Assembly (NCBI GenBank): GCA_910577325.1
Contig: CAJTMR010000049.1
Span: forward strand, 1-8,329
Direction of reading: 5' to 3'
Length of the DNA: 8,329 bases
Origin: an uncultured Parabacteroides sp.
Lineage (GTDB): Bacteria; Bacteroidota; Bacteroidia; Bacteroidales; Tannerellaceae
This document shows positions 1-7,028 of the stretch, one piece after another; position 1 is the stretch's first letter; every line of letters begins with the position of its first letter. The translations under genes were made by a program, and so were the position numbers. The notes under the pieces were generated by a model. It was not told the origin of the DNA, did not search any database, and was given only the letters and a program-made list of their open reading frames with translations.

Positions 1-239
1 GAATCGGGTAAGGGAAACTATGTCTCTACTTAGAGCTTAAATGAAAGAGCCGTGCGTTTAGAATAATACAATCTGTAAAATGCAGTATTGTTTGGGAAGA
101 GAAACTTGAAATCCTGCTGTTTATGGTGGCATCATGTTAAAAACATAAAAAGAAGAGACACGGATTGAACCTTTTGACTACTATGATTGTCTATTGTATA
201 AATAAGATTGATTAGATATCAACTAAAAGAACAAGAAAA

Positions 240-812
240 ATGAAAAGAGTATTATTATTACTGGCCGTCCTGCTTTTTAGTGCAGGGGCAATGATGGCGC
301 AGCAGGATAAAGCAGCCGGGAAGGCGGCAAAGAAAGCCGAGAAAGAAGCAAAGAAAGCAGCCGAGGCGGCTGAACAGGCGGCTTTGTTTGAACAAGGCCT
401 GCAAGCCTTGAAAGAGAAAGACTTTGTATTGGAGGCCGAACGTGTCGAGTTCAAACGCGGGCAATTCGTCTATGTGACTCCGAGCACGAACTTCGTTTCC
501 ATGAAAGGCGACCGGGCAACCATCCAGTTGGCTTTCAATACTGCTGCTGCCGGCCCGAACGGAATCGGAGGAGTCACGGTCGAGGGCAGTGCTTCGAATA
601 TAGAGATGAAAACCGACAAAAAAGGAAATGTCACGTTCAGCATGATGGTGCAAGGGGTGGCGGTCTCCGCCAATGTGACCATCCGCATGGTCAAAGGCAC
701 GAACAAGTGTACGGCTACTGTCAGCCCGAACTTCAACAGCAACCGTATTTCGTTTACCGGTTATCTGTATCCGTCGGATCAGTCTAACGTGTTTAAGGGA
801 CGTGCCATCTAA
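240..812 (+). CDS. DUF4251 family exported protein
   Basis: A 190-residue protein of the DUF4251 family, which is widespread in Bacteroidetes and has no established function. Residues 1-20 form a Sec signal peptide: basic KR, a leucine-rich core, then a likely signal peptidase I site after AMMA. Residues 23-49 are almost only Ala, Lys and Glu and should be a charged helix or short coiled coil linking the signal to the folded part. The folded domain (about 60-190) shows the family hallmarks: an STNFV segment near residue 84, the GPNGIGGVT core at 105-113, and a C-terminal FKGR. It is probably periplasmic, since no lipobox Cys or membrane anchor is visible. The ATG follows an A-rich leader with no clear Shine-Dalgarno, normal for this phylum. 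The gene is monocistronic, closed by a strong terminator at 836-870. Family assignment is from memory of the motif pattern; the function is unknown. Confidence 0.85.
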   Translation: MKRVLLLLAVLLFSAGAMMAQQDKAAGKAAKKAEKEAKKAAEAAEQAALFEQGLQALKEKDFVLEAERVEFKRGQFVYVTPSTNFVSMKGDRATIQLAFNTAAAGPNGIGGVTVEGSASNIEMKTDKKGNVTFSMMVQGVAVSANVTIRMVKGTNKCTATVSPNFNSNRISFTGYLYPSDQSNVFKGRAI

Positions 813-835
813 GGTGTAGAATTCTTTTGTTTGGG

Positions 836-870
836 AAAAGCTGCTTTCGGAAAGGGAGGCGGCTTTTTTT
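836..870 (+). terminator. Rho-independent terminator after the DUF4251 gene
   Basis: Bases 836-848 pair with 855-867 over 13 bp, including three G-T pairs, around the loop GGAAAG. The last A-T pairs run into a seven-T tract at 864-870. It lies 24 bases past the stop codon, so it separates the DUF4251 gene from the GroES-like gene. Confidence 0.85.
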
Positions 871-885
871 ATGCAACGTATTTTA

Positions 886-893
886 TATCTTTG
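886..893 (+). promoter_or_regulatory. Bacteroidetes -7 promoter box for the GroES-like gene
   Basis: TATCTTTG matches the Bacteroidetes primary sigma -7 consensus TAnnTTTG exactly. Only a T-run (864-870), shared with the terminator, sits where the -33 TTTG should be, so the upstream half is weak. Transcription would start near 900, giving a leader of roughly 20-25 bases before the ATG at 923. The position directly after a terminator supports a real promoter. Confidence 0.6.
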
Positions 894-922
894 TCCGTCA
901 AAATATCATAAACATATAAGTC

Positions 923-1306
923 ATGCAATTAGCAATAGATCAGAAAGACATAGATAAGTTCCTGATGGTGGGTGACAAGGTGCTTATCAAGCCGAAGAAC
1001 CCGCAGAGCCAGACAAAATCCGGATTGTACCTGCCGCCTACCGTCCAGCAGGAGAAGATCCAGAGCGGCTATATCATCAAGGTCGGTCCCGGTTTCCCGC
1101 TTCCTTCCCAGAGCGAGGAACATGAAGTATGGGAAAAGAAGAAAGAGGGCGAGGTGCATTATCTTCCTTTGCAGGCACATGAGGGAGATTTGGCTGTCTT
1201 CCTGCAGAGTGCCGCTTACGAGATCAAATTTAACGATGAGAAGTTCCTGATTGTCCCTCATTCGGCTATTTTGATGTTGGTTCGTGACGAAGGTTTGTTC
1301 GAATAA
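923..1306 (+). CDS. GroES-like (Cpn10 family) stand-alone co-chaperonin protein
   Basis: A 127-residue cytosolic protein of the Cpn10/GroES family. The start resembles the GroES first strand (GDKVLIKP at 17-24). It is followed by TKSGLYLPPT (31-40), where GroES carries the mobile loop that binds GroEL, then GYIIKVGPG (49-57), equivalent to the GroES G-x-V-x-x-VG-x-G segment. True GroES is about 95 residues. The extra length lies mainly in a charged insert at about 58-85, between the central strand and the HEGDLAVF strand (86-93) that matches the family's GDxVLF region. No groEL is adjacent and the gene has its own promoter, so this is unlikely to be the main GroES of the cell. Whether it caps GroEL is unknown. 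The TAA stop is followed by a 95-base gap holding the nfnA promoter box. Confidence 0.8.
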   Translation: MQLAIDQKDIDKFLMVGDKVLIKPKNPQSQTKSGLYLPPTVQQEKIQSGYIIKVGPGFPLPSQSEEHEVWEKKKEGEVHYLPLQAHEGDLAVFLQSAAYEIKFNDEKFLIVPHSAILMLVRDEGLFE

Positions 1307-1351
1307 CTCCTTTTTGTTTGGCAAAATACTGTGCTATCCGGTTTTTTGATG

Positions 1352-1359
1352 TATTTTTG
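1352..1359 (+). promoter_or_regulatory. Bacteroidetes -7 promoter box for nfnAB
   Basis: TATTTTTG matches TAnnTTTG exactly and lies 42 bases before the nfnA start. No good TTTG is found 19-21 bases upstream; the nearest, at 1317-1320, is too far away. The call therefore rests on the -7 box and its position. Expected transcript start is near 1365. Confidence 0.5.
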
Positions 1360-1401
1360 CAATCAAATCAACAAGACTAACTATCAATAGTAGCGATTAT
1401 A

Positions 1402-2199
1402 ATGAATAAGATTGTAAGTAAAGAACATTTCTCTGCCAACGTAGTGAAACTGGAAGTGGAAGCACCTTTGATTGCCCGCTCCCGTAAGGCAGGCCACTTT
1501 GTTATCGTGAAGGTGGGTGAGAAGGGCGAACGTATTCCCCTCACCATTGCCGGGGCTGATACCACGAAAGGAACCATCACACTTGTGATCCAGGCCGTAG
1601 GCGGCTCGTCGAAGAAGATTTGCGAACTGAATGCCGGCGATTATATTACCGATCTGGTCGGCCCGTTGGGACAGGCTACCCATATCGAGAAAGTCGGTAC
1701 GGTCGTGTGTGCCGGCGGTGGTGTCGGTGTGGCTCCTTTATTGCCGATCGTGGAGGCTTTCCATAAGGCGGGCAACCGCGTGATCGTAGTGCTGGCCGCC
1801 CGTACAAAGGAGCTGGTGATCTTGGAAGAGCAGATGCGTGCCAACTCGGATGAAGTGATCGTGATGACAGACGACGGTTCTTACGGTACAAAAGGATTGG
1901 TGACGAATGGTGTGGAAAGTGTGATCAACCGCGAAAAGGTGGATCTGTGTGTCACGATCGGCCCGGCCGTCATGATGAAGTTTGTCTCTGCCTTGACGAA
2001 GAAGTACGAGATCCCGACGGTAGCCTCCCTGAACACGATTATGGTGGACGGGACAGGAATGTGCGGTGCTTGCCGTATTACGGTCGGAGGGAAAACGAAG
2101 TTCGTCTGTGTGGACGGACCGGAGTTCGACGCTCACCAGGTAGACTTCGATGAGATGCTGATGCGCCTCGGTGCTTATAAAGATATTGAAAAGAAATAA
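1402..2199 (+). CDS. nfnA: NfnA: small subunit of NADH-dependent ferredoxin:NADP+ oxidoreductase
   Basis: A 265-residue FAD and [2Fe-2S] protein of the ferredoxin-NADP reductase / PyrK-like family, often annotated as sulfide dehydrogenase or dihydroorotate dehydrogenase electron-transfer subunit. The flavin domain carries RIPLT (44-48) and GPLG (87-90). The nucleotide domain carries the glycine-rich CAGGGVGVAPLL (103-114). The C-terminal cluster loop has Asp216, Cys221, Cys224 and Cys236, fitting the three-Cys-one-Asp ligation known for Nfn small subunits. In known Nfn enzymes this subunit binds NAD(H) and passes electrons toward the large subunit during flavin-based bifurcation. The nfnB gene begins 18 bases after the stop, so the two are surely co-transcribed. 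Length and motifs are complete with no sign of damage. A PyrK role is unlikely because the partner is the NfnB-type protein and not PyrD. Confidence 0.9.
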   Translation: MNKIVSKEHFSANVVKLEVEAPLIARSRKAGHFVIVKVGEKGERIPLTIAGADTTKGTITLVIQAVGGSSKKICELNAGDYITDLVGPLGQATHIEKVGTVVCAGGGVGVAPLLPIVEAFHKAGNRVIVVLAARTKELVILEEQMRANSDEVIVMTDDGSYGTKGLVTNGVESVINREKVDLCVTIGPAVMMKFVSALTKKYEIPTVASLNTIMVDGTGMCGACRITVGGKTKFVCVDGPEFDAHQVDFDEMLMRLGAYKDIEKK

Positions 2200-2217
2200 C
2201 GAAACCACAGTAAACAA

Positions 2218-3687
2218 ATGACAACAGAAGAACTGATCGCTGCCCGTCGTGCCGAACCGTGGAGAGAAGCACTGCGTAAAAGCAAAAAGAATAAGGAACG
2301 CACGGATATTCCCCGTGTGCAAATGAATGAGCTGGATGCGGAATACCGCAGCCATACCCGCCTCGAAGAGGTAAACCTCGGATTGACGAAGGAGCAAGCC
2401 ATGCAGGAAGCCCAGCGTTGCCTGGACTGTCCGAATCCGACTTGTATGCAAGGATGTCCGGTAAGTATCAATATCCCGACTTTTGTGAAGAACATCGAGC
2501 GGGGCGAGTTTTTGGAAGCGGCCAGAGTGTTGAAGGAAACAAGTGCGTTGCCGGCTGTCTGCGGCCGTGTCTGTCCGCAGGAAAAGCAGTGCGAAAGCAA
2601 GTGCATTCATCTGAAGATGGGTAAACCGGCTGTCGCTATCGGTTACCTGGAACGTTTTGCCGCCGATTACGAACGGGAAAGCGGAAACATTTCCGTTCCG
2701 CAAGTGGCGGAGAAGAACGGCATTAAGATTGCCGTTGTCGGTTCCGGTCCTGCCGGTCTTTCGTTTGCCGGCGACATGGCGAAGCGCGGCTATGACGTGA
2801 CGGTGTTCGAAGCCTTGCACGAGATCGGCGGTGTATTGAAATATGGTATTCCCGAATTCCGTCTGCCGAATAAGATCGTGGATGTCGAAATAGAAGGCCT
2901 CCGCAAGATGGGTGTGAAGTTTCTGACAAACTGTATTGTCGGCAAGACAATCAGCTATGAAGACTTGCATGCCGATGGATTCAAAGGGATCTTCGCGGCC
3001 AGTGGCGCCGGGCTTCCTAACTTTATGAATATTCCGGGCGAGAACTTGGTCGGGGTGATGTCGTCCAACGAATACCTGACACGTGTCAACCTGATGGATG
3101 CAGCCAATCCCGATAGCGATACGCCTGTCTTGCAGGGCAAGAAGGTGGCTGTCATCGGTGGTGGCAATACGGCAATGGACTCGGTTCGTACCGCACGCCG
3201 TTTGGGAGCCGAACGTGCCATGATCGTCTATCGGCGTAGCGAAGAAGAGATGCCTGCCCGTTTGGAGGAGGTGAAACACGCCAAAGAGGAAGGTGTGGAG
3301 TTTATGACTTTGCATAATCCGGTCGAATATCTTGGTGACGAGCGGGGGCGTGTCAAACAGATGCGTTTGCAGAAGATGGAGTTAGGCGAACCGGATGCTT
3401 CCGGGCGTCGTCGTCCTGTACCTGTCGAAGGTGCTATCGAAACAATCGATGTGGACGAAGTGATCGTCAGTGTCGGTGTTTCTCCCAATCCGCTTATCCC
3501 GCGTGCTTTCCAGGGATTGGAAGTAAGCAAGAAGGGGACGATCGTGGTGGATGAAGGGAATATGCGCTCTGCTTTGCCGGATGTATATGCCGGTGGCGAC
3601 ATCGTCCGTGGCGGTGCAACCGTAATCCTGGCAATGGGGGACGGCCGTAAGGCTGCTGCCGCGATGGATGAGGCTTTAAAGGAGTAA
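2218..3687 (+). CDS. nfnB: NfnB: large subunit of NADH-dependent ferredoxin:NADP+ oxidoreductase
   Basis: A 489-residue iron-sulfur flavoprotein, commonly annotated as NADPH-dependent glutamate synthase small chain (GltA/GltD-like). The N-terminal helical part binds two [4Fe-4S] clusters. Visible ligand candidates are Cys68, 71, 76 and 80, and Cys115, 119, 125 and 129. The FAD site is VVGSGPAGLS (173-182). The NADP(H) site is VIGGGNTAMD (312-321), with the YRRSEEEMPAR segment at 338-348. The C-terminal YAGGDIVRGGATV (457-469) closes over the FAD. Paired directly after nfnA, it should catalyse reversible reduction of NADP+ by NADH plus reduced ferredoxin by electron bifurcation, in the cytosol. 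No large glutamate synthase subunit is nearby, which argues against a glutamate synthase role. The gene is intact and ends before a terminator at 3732-3786. Confidence 0.9.
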   Translation: MTTEELIAARRAEPWREALRKSKKNKERTDIPRVQMNELDAEYRSHTRLEEVNLGLTKEQAMQEAQRCLDCPNPTCMQGCPVSINIPTFVKNIERGEFLEAARVLKETSALPAVCGRVCPQEKQCESKCIHLKMGKPAVAIGYLERFAADYERESGNISVPQVAEKNGIKIAVVGSGPAGLSFAGDMAKRGYDVTVFEALHEIGGVLKYGIPEFRLPNKIVDVEIEGLRKMGVKFLTNCIVGKTISYEDLHADGFKGIFAASGAGLPNFMNIPGENLVGVMSSNEYLTRVNLMDAANPDSDTPVLQGKKVAVIGGGNTAMDSVRTARRLGAERAMIVYRRSEEEMPARLEEVKHAKEEGVEFMTLHNPVEYLGDERGRVKQMRLQKMELGEPDASGRRRPVPVEGAIETIDVDEVIVSVGVSPNPLIPRAFQGLEVSKKGTIVVDEGNMRSALPDVYAGGDIVRGGATVILAMGDGRKAAAAMDEALKE

Positions 3688-3731
3688 GAGGTATCTTAGA
3701 TATATATATCTTGAATGTGATATGTAAAGCG

Positions 3732-3786
3732 ATGGATTCGGTGAGCTAAAGCGATAGGCTGCTCACCTAATCCATTTTAGTTTTTT
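3732..3786 (+). terminator. Terminator of the nfnAB operon
   Basis: ATGGATT (3732-3738) and GGTGAGC (3740-3746) pair with GCTCACC (3761-3767) and AATCCAT (3769-3775), with one C/T mismatch between the two 7-bp blocks. The T-rich tract TTTTAGTTTTTT follows (3775-3786). It lies 44 bases past the nfnB stop in the gap between the convergent units. No T tract flanks the hairpin on the other strand, so it should act only on the plus strand. Confidence 0.85.
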
Positions 3787-3832
3787 AATAGGCTCTAAAC
3801 TGACTTTATCACTTTAGTTGCGCCATCTCTTG

Positions 3833-3850
3833 AAAGGCGGGAGATCCGCC
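3833..3850 (-). terminator. Possible weak terminator of the metalloprotease gene
   Basis: On the minus strand, just past the stop at 3863, GGCGG and CCGCC (3846-3850 and 3836-3840) form a GC-only 5-bp stem with a 5-base loop, followed by only TTTC. The T tract is poor, so this may be a pause or mRNA-end hairpin and not an efficient terminator. Confidence 0.3.
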
Positions 3851-3862
3851 CAACAAAAAGGG

Positions 3863-5818
3863 TTAATGTTTGATGACAATCTGTTGTACTAACGGTTTTT
3901 GGCTTTCTCCGTTATAAATATGGAGGAAGTAATTGCCACCCGGTAATCCGGATACGTCAATCGAAATCTGTTCGCCTTTCGATTGAACACTGCGTACCAA
4001 AGAACCTTGCAAGTTGAACAAACGGATGTCGTATTGTTTCTGTTGTACAGGTACGGAGTTGATCGCCTTGGCTTGTTGTTCTCCGATAGAGGAGAAATCA
4101 ACATATAAGGTTTGATTGGCAGGGTTGGGATAGGCAATCATGGCGGCATTGTTATTCGCGTTATAGACCGTTACACCTGAAACCGTATATTCACCCATGC
4201 CGTATTTATTGGCAGCCCGCACGACAATTTGATAACTTCCTGTCTGGTAAAATGCAATATCGAAGGTGGAAGTGTTCGCCCCATAAACAGAATTGTTGCC
4301 TTGTGGATTCAATATCCATTCAAATGATGTTGGTGAACACCGCCCGTCATATTCAGCTCTATATTTTGCATAGCCTGTATTAGGAGTGCGATTGGGACCT
4401 TCGATCGTAATAACGGGTTTGCCAACATAAACAGAACCGGACATAGAAGCTCCGCTTGCTGTTTTGATCGTTGCATAACTGGTTCCATCTCTTCCCGTCT
4501 TAAAGGTGGCGCTTGCTCCGGATGTGCTTACTAAATCCATCGGATGACCGCTCCACGTAAACATTCCTGCCGGGAATGGAGAGGCAGTAAAGGTCACATT
4601 CGTGCTATTATTTACAAAACTACTGTTGGAGGTAACAGACACTTTTTGCAGGTAATTATTGGAATAAATATGTTGTCCGATGCGAGCAATGGAAGCATTT
4701 GAGAAATAAGGGGGATCTTTTACAAAACCTTGGCACATAACACTGGCTAAATTTATATCATTGTCATATACGCAATCATCGTGAGAGCCTCCACATAAAT
4801 GCCCCAATTCATGATCAACAACACTATATCTCCGACTTTCGATATAAGGATCAAATGTCGCCATATAACTTGTTGTTTTATTCTTGATATTACCTATATT
4901 ATTTGCTATTCCTACTAAGCGATCTCCATCTGGAAGATAAGCTGTTTTCCCTGAAAAGACCATTGCAACATGTCTATCAATATTACTTAAATTATTATTC
5001 CAATGATTTCTTACTTGGTTTATATAGGCAACCCCTCTATCAGAGAAAGATGTTACCGTATAAGGACTATTACTTTGGTAATAGTGGACATACGTAACTT
5101 GAAAAGCAATATTGAATGTACGTGCATATAATCCCTCAGCTTCATTTAATATTGCCAATATTCGGTTGTTACTATTGCTCCCATACAAATCGTAAAATTC
5201 TTCATCCGCATCAGCCGCTATTTTCATGATCCTGATTACAGATTCAAAATCATATAAATTTGTTGCCATAGGCATAATGCCTACATCTGTCATTTCCGGT
5301 TCTGCTGTACCACAAGAATAATTGTTGGAGTCTGTTATATTGCTTCCAAAAAAAGCAAGTGTATTTCCTTCGTTTTCTTTGACCGAATACAAATACAACA
5401 AATCATCACCAGTGTTGATATAACCATTTATATATTTGTTATTCATAACAGAAAAACGAACAGCTTTTGTCGTGTCCGACTTCAAATACCCGGCATACAA
5501 TTTTACAGTGGGATAGTCTTGTTTTAGATTACCATCTTTATCCGTATAAAATGCAGGGGTATTTTCTAAAGCGGTATTTTCCATCAATACAATTTCATAA
5601 TCTTTATCGAAAAGGGACATTTTTACCTCCATCTGTTCTTTTTCTGATTCTGAAACATCCAACAATGTCTGAGTATTTATACGATACATTTTTTGTTTTG
5701 TCGCATTAACGGTTCTTTTTAGTGTAGCGCCATATACTTCTCCGATATCAATTCTTGTCTGGGAGAAAAGAAGTGTGTTTACACAAAGAGCAATAATAAC
5801 AAGTATCAACTTTTTCAT
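3863..5818 (-). CDS. Secreted M12B/reprolysin-like zinc metalloprotease with T9SS sorting tail
   Basis: A 651-residue secreted protease. Residues 1-19 form a signal peptide ending LLFS-Q. A propeptide-like region runs to about 185 and contains a lone Cys-Gly (C169) that resembles a cysteine switch. The metzincin site is HELGHLCGGSHD (336-347), so His336, His340 and His346 should bind zinc and Glu337 be the catalytic base; Met361 is a suitable Met-turn. Ig-like strands follow (about 395-467), then a PKD-like module (about 470-552). From about 560, YPNPANQTLYVDF opens a T9SS type A sorting domain that ends in VQQIVIKH. The product should cross the outer membrane and be cell-surface attached or released. 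The ATG lies 11 bases after the upstream lipoprotein's stop, so the two are probably co-transcribed. The catalytic half is clearly more AT-rich than the C-terminal half. Substrate is unknown; it is not a fragilysin-type enzyme by domain layout. Confidence 0.85.
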   Translation of the reverse strand: MKKLILVIIALCVNTLLFSQTRIDIGEVYGATLKRTVNATKQKMYRINTQTLLDVSESEKEQMEVKMSLFDKDYEIVLMENTALENTPAFYTDKDGNLKQDYPTVKLYAGYLKSDTTKAVRFSVMNNKYINGYINTGDDLLYLYSVKENEGNTLAFFGSNITDSNNYSCGTAEPEMTDVGIMPMATNLYDFESVIRIMKIAADADEEFYDLYGSNSNNRILAILNEAEGLYARTFNIAFQVTYVHYYQSNSPYTVTSFSDRGVAYINQVRNHWNNNLSNIDRHVAMVFSGKTAYLPDGDRLVGIANNIGNIKNKTTSYMATFDPYIESRRYSVVDHELGHLCGGSHDDCVYDNDINLASVMCQGFVKDPPYFSNASIARIGQHIYSNNYLQKVSVTSNSSFVNNSTNVTFTASPFPAGMFTWSGHPMDLVSTSGASATFKTGRDGTSYATIKTASGASMSGSVYVGKPVITIEGPNRTPNTGYAKYRAEYDGRCSPTSFEWILNPQGNNSVYGANTSTFDIAFYQTGSYQIVVRAANKYGMGEYTVSGVTVYNANNNAAMIAYPNPANQTLYVDFSSIGEQQAKAINSVPVQQKQYDIRLFNLQGSLVRSVQSKGEQISIDVSGLPGGNYFLHIYNGESQKPLVQQIVIKH

Positions 5819-5829
5819 GGTATTACAAT

Positions 5830-6252
5830 TTATTTGATAACAGTTTGTTTTTTAACTTGAATATTCTTAAGAATGAGCGGGAGAGGATATATATTTGCAA
5901 AAGGAACGCGGACTTCTCCGGAAAAGATAATTTCCATGTCCTCTTCCAACAAATTTTGGGAGATATTTTTGGGAGATAAATTTGCAAACTCATTATCTTT
6001 GTTGAGTACGATCCCTAAATTCCCCATCAGATCTTTTTTTACCCACCCATGTTGGTTCTTGTATTCCGAATACAGTTCCCAATCATCTTCAAAATATATA
6101 TTCCATTTATCGTTCCACTCCGACAACTTGAGCGTTTCATATCCTTCGAATGTTTCGAAATCGTCACCGCAGCCTCCTGCCATAAACAGGAACATGCACA
6201 TCAGCATAGGCAATAGCCAACGCTTCATTTCACTTTTCTTTTTTGCATTCAT
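5830..6252 (-). CDS. Small surface-type lipoprotein, paralogue A
   Basis: I do not recognise the family. From the ATG at 6252 the protein has 140 residues: a lysine-rich n-region, a hydrophobic stretch (12-24), and AGGC with lipidation Cys28. The acidic residues after it (GDDFE) resemble the Bacteroidetes lipoprotein export signal for surface display. The frame is open back to an ATG at 6330, but that would put 36 residues before the hydrophobic core. The chosen ATG also has a purine-rich GTAGAGAGT before it; a third candidate is the ATG at 6228. The mature part has GYETLKLSEWND, aromatic-rich WNIYF/DDW, then IIFSGEVR and LPLILKNIQ, suggesting a small beta-rich domain. It is paralogous to the next gene upstream and ends 11 bases before the metalloprotease start, so a role linked to that protease is plausible but unproven. 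No promoter of its own was found. Confidence 0.75.
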   Translation of the reverse strand: MNAKKKSEMKRWLLPMLMCMFLFMAGGCGDDFETFEGYETLKLSEWNDKWNIYFEDDWELYSEYKNQHGWVKKDLMGNLGIVLNKDNEFANLSPKNISQNLLEEDMEIIFSGEVRVPFANIYPLPLILKNIQVKKQTVIK

Positions 6253-6459
6253 ACTCTCTACTTGTTTTTGATTGTTGGTATTTCGGATAGATGTTCTGGC
6301 AGGCGGTTGCTCCTTTCTTAAAGCCTGCATTTGAAGGTTGTATCTCCGTTCGGAACCACCTCTCTTCTCTCATGAAAATTTCGCAAACCAACTATGATAC
6401 TATCATATCCGGTTGTTAGCTCTTGTTTCACAATGTGTTAAAGCATGACGGTCGCTGTT
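6169..6459 (-). repeat. Direct repeat copy A: lipoprotein signal, leader and upstream region
   Basis: By hand alignment, 6169-6341 matches 6847-7019 with 3 mismatches in 173 positions, and 6342-6459 matches 7186-7303 with 9 in 118. The two blocks are contiguous here but 166 bases apart in copy B. Together with the paralogous coding regions, they show a tandem duplication of about 0.65-0.8 kb. Confidence 0.9.
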
Positions 6460-6474
6460 CATGATGTTTGTTTT

Positions 6475-6930
6475 TTAATTGATTAATACGTCTTTCTTTA
6501 TCTGTATATTTTTAAGAATAAGAGGTATCCCAAAATAGTCCAGGGTGCTGTTGTCCCTTGCTTCACCGGAGAAAATGATTTTTGTTCCTTCCTGTAAGTG
6601 ATTTCTATTGATATTAATAGGAAGATAACGTCCGCTTCTTTTTCCTGTTGGAGGATTGATGATTTCAATCTCAATGGCTTCGTACCAGCCATTGTCTACA
6701 TTGGTTTTGACAACCACGCCCTCTTGATTTTTGTAAGTTTCCCAGTGAACCCACGGATCTTTAAAATATTGATTCCATTCATCATTCCACTCCGACAACT
6801 TGAGTGTTTCATATCCATCAAATGATTCGAATTCTTCATTTGAATCGCAGCCTCCTGTCATAAACAGGAACATGCACATCAGCATAGGCAATAGCCAACG
6901 CTTCACTTCACTTTTCTTTTTTGCATTCAT
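6475..6930 (-). CDS. Small surface-type lipoprotein, paralogue B
   Basis: A 151-residue paralogue of the following gene. The first 28 codons differ from it only in the ninth (Val for Met) and in one residue just before the GGC. Cys28 is followed by DSNEEFE, again acidic. Shared mature blocks are F-E-x-F, GYETLKLSEWND, WNxYF, KNQ, IIFSGE and PLILKNIQ; the middle (VDNGWYEAIEIEI and onward) is unrelated in detail and about ten residues longer. As for copy A, the frame is open further up, to an ATG at 7008, but the ATG at 6930 gives a normal lipoprotein signal. If transcription begins near 7023, that start leaves a leader of about 93 bases that is identical in both copies. No terminator is visible between this gene and copy A (222 bases), so it probably heads a three-gene unit ending with the protease. 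Function unknown. Confidence 0.75.
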   Translation of the reverse strand: MNAKKKSEVKRWLLPMLMCMFLFMTGGCDSNEEFESFDGYETLKLSEWNDEWNQYFKDPWVHWETYKNQEGVVVKTNVDNGWYEAIEIEIINPPTGKRSGRYLPININRNHLQEGTKIIFSGEARDNSTLDYFGIPLILKNIQIKKDVLIN

Positions 6931-7028
6931 ACTCTCTACTTGTTTTTGATTGTTGGTATTTCGGATAGATGTTCTGGCAGGCGGTTGCTCCTTTCTTAAA
7001 GCCTGCATTTAAAGGTTGTTACTAATTG

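Noticed and set aside
1..33. Open frame at the left edge ending in TAG (31-33), possibly the last 10 codons of an upstream gene
   Set aside because: Only ten residues (ESGKGNYVST) are visible and other frames are also open for a few codons, so it cannot be called a gene from this window.
68..91. Small inverted repeat ACAATCTG / CAG-T-ATTGT
   Set aside because: The stem is short with a bulge and has no T tract beyond TTT; it is too weak for a terminator or riboswitch call.
172..200. Possible promoter TTTTGA ... TATTGTAT / TATAAATA before the DUF4251 gene
   Set aside because: A TTTG core is present, but no TAnnTTTG box follows at 19-21 bases; the match is too loose.
1738..3315. Long minus-strand open frame opposite nfnA and nfnB (525 codons)
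   Set aside because: It lies antisense to two intact, motif-complete genes and its product has no recognisable motifs. It is the usual mirror frame of GC-rich coding DNA.
3698..3711. Palindrome AGATATATATATCT between nfnB and its terminator
   Set aside because: A simple AT dinucleotide run that is self-complementary by nature, with no flanking signal.
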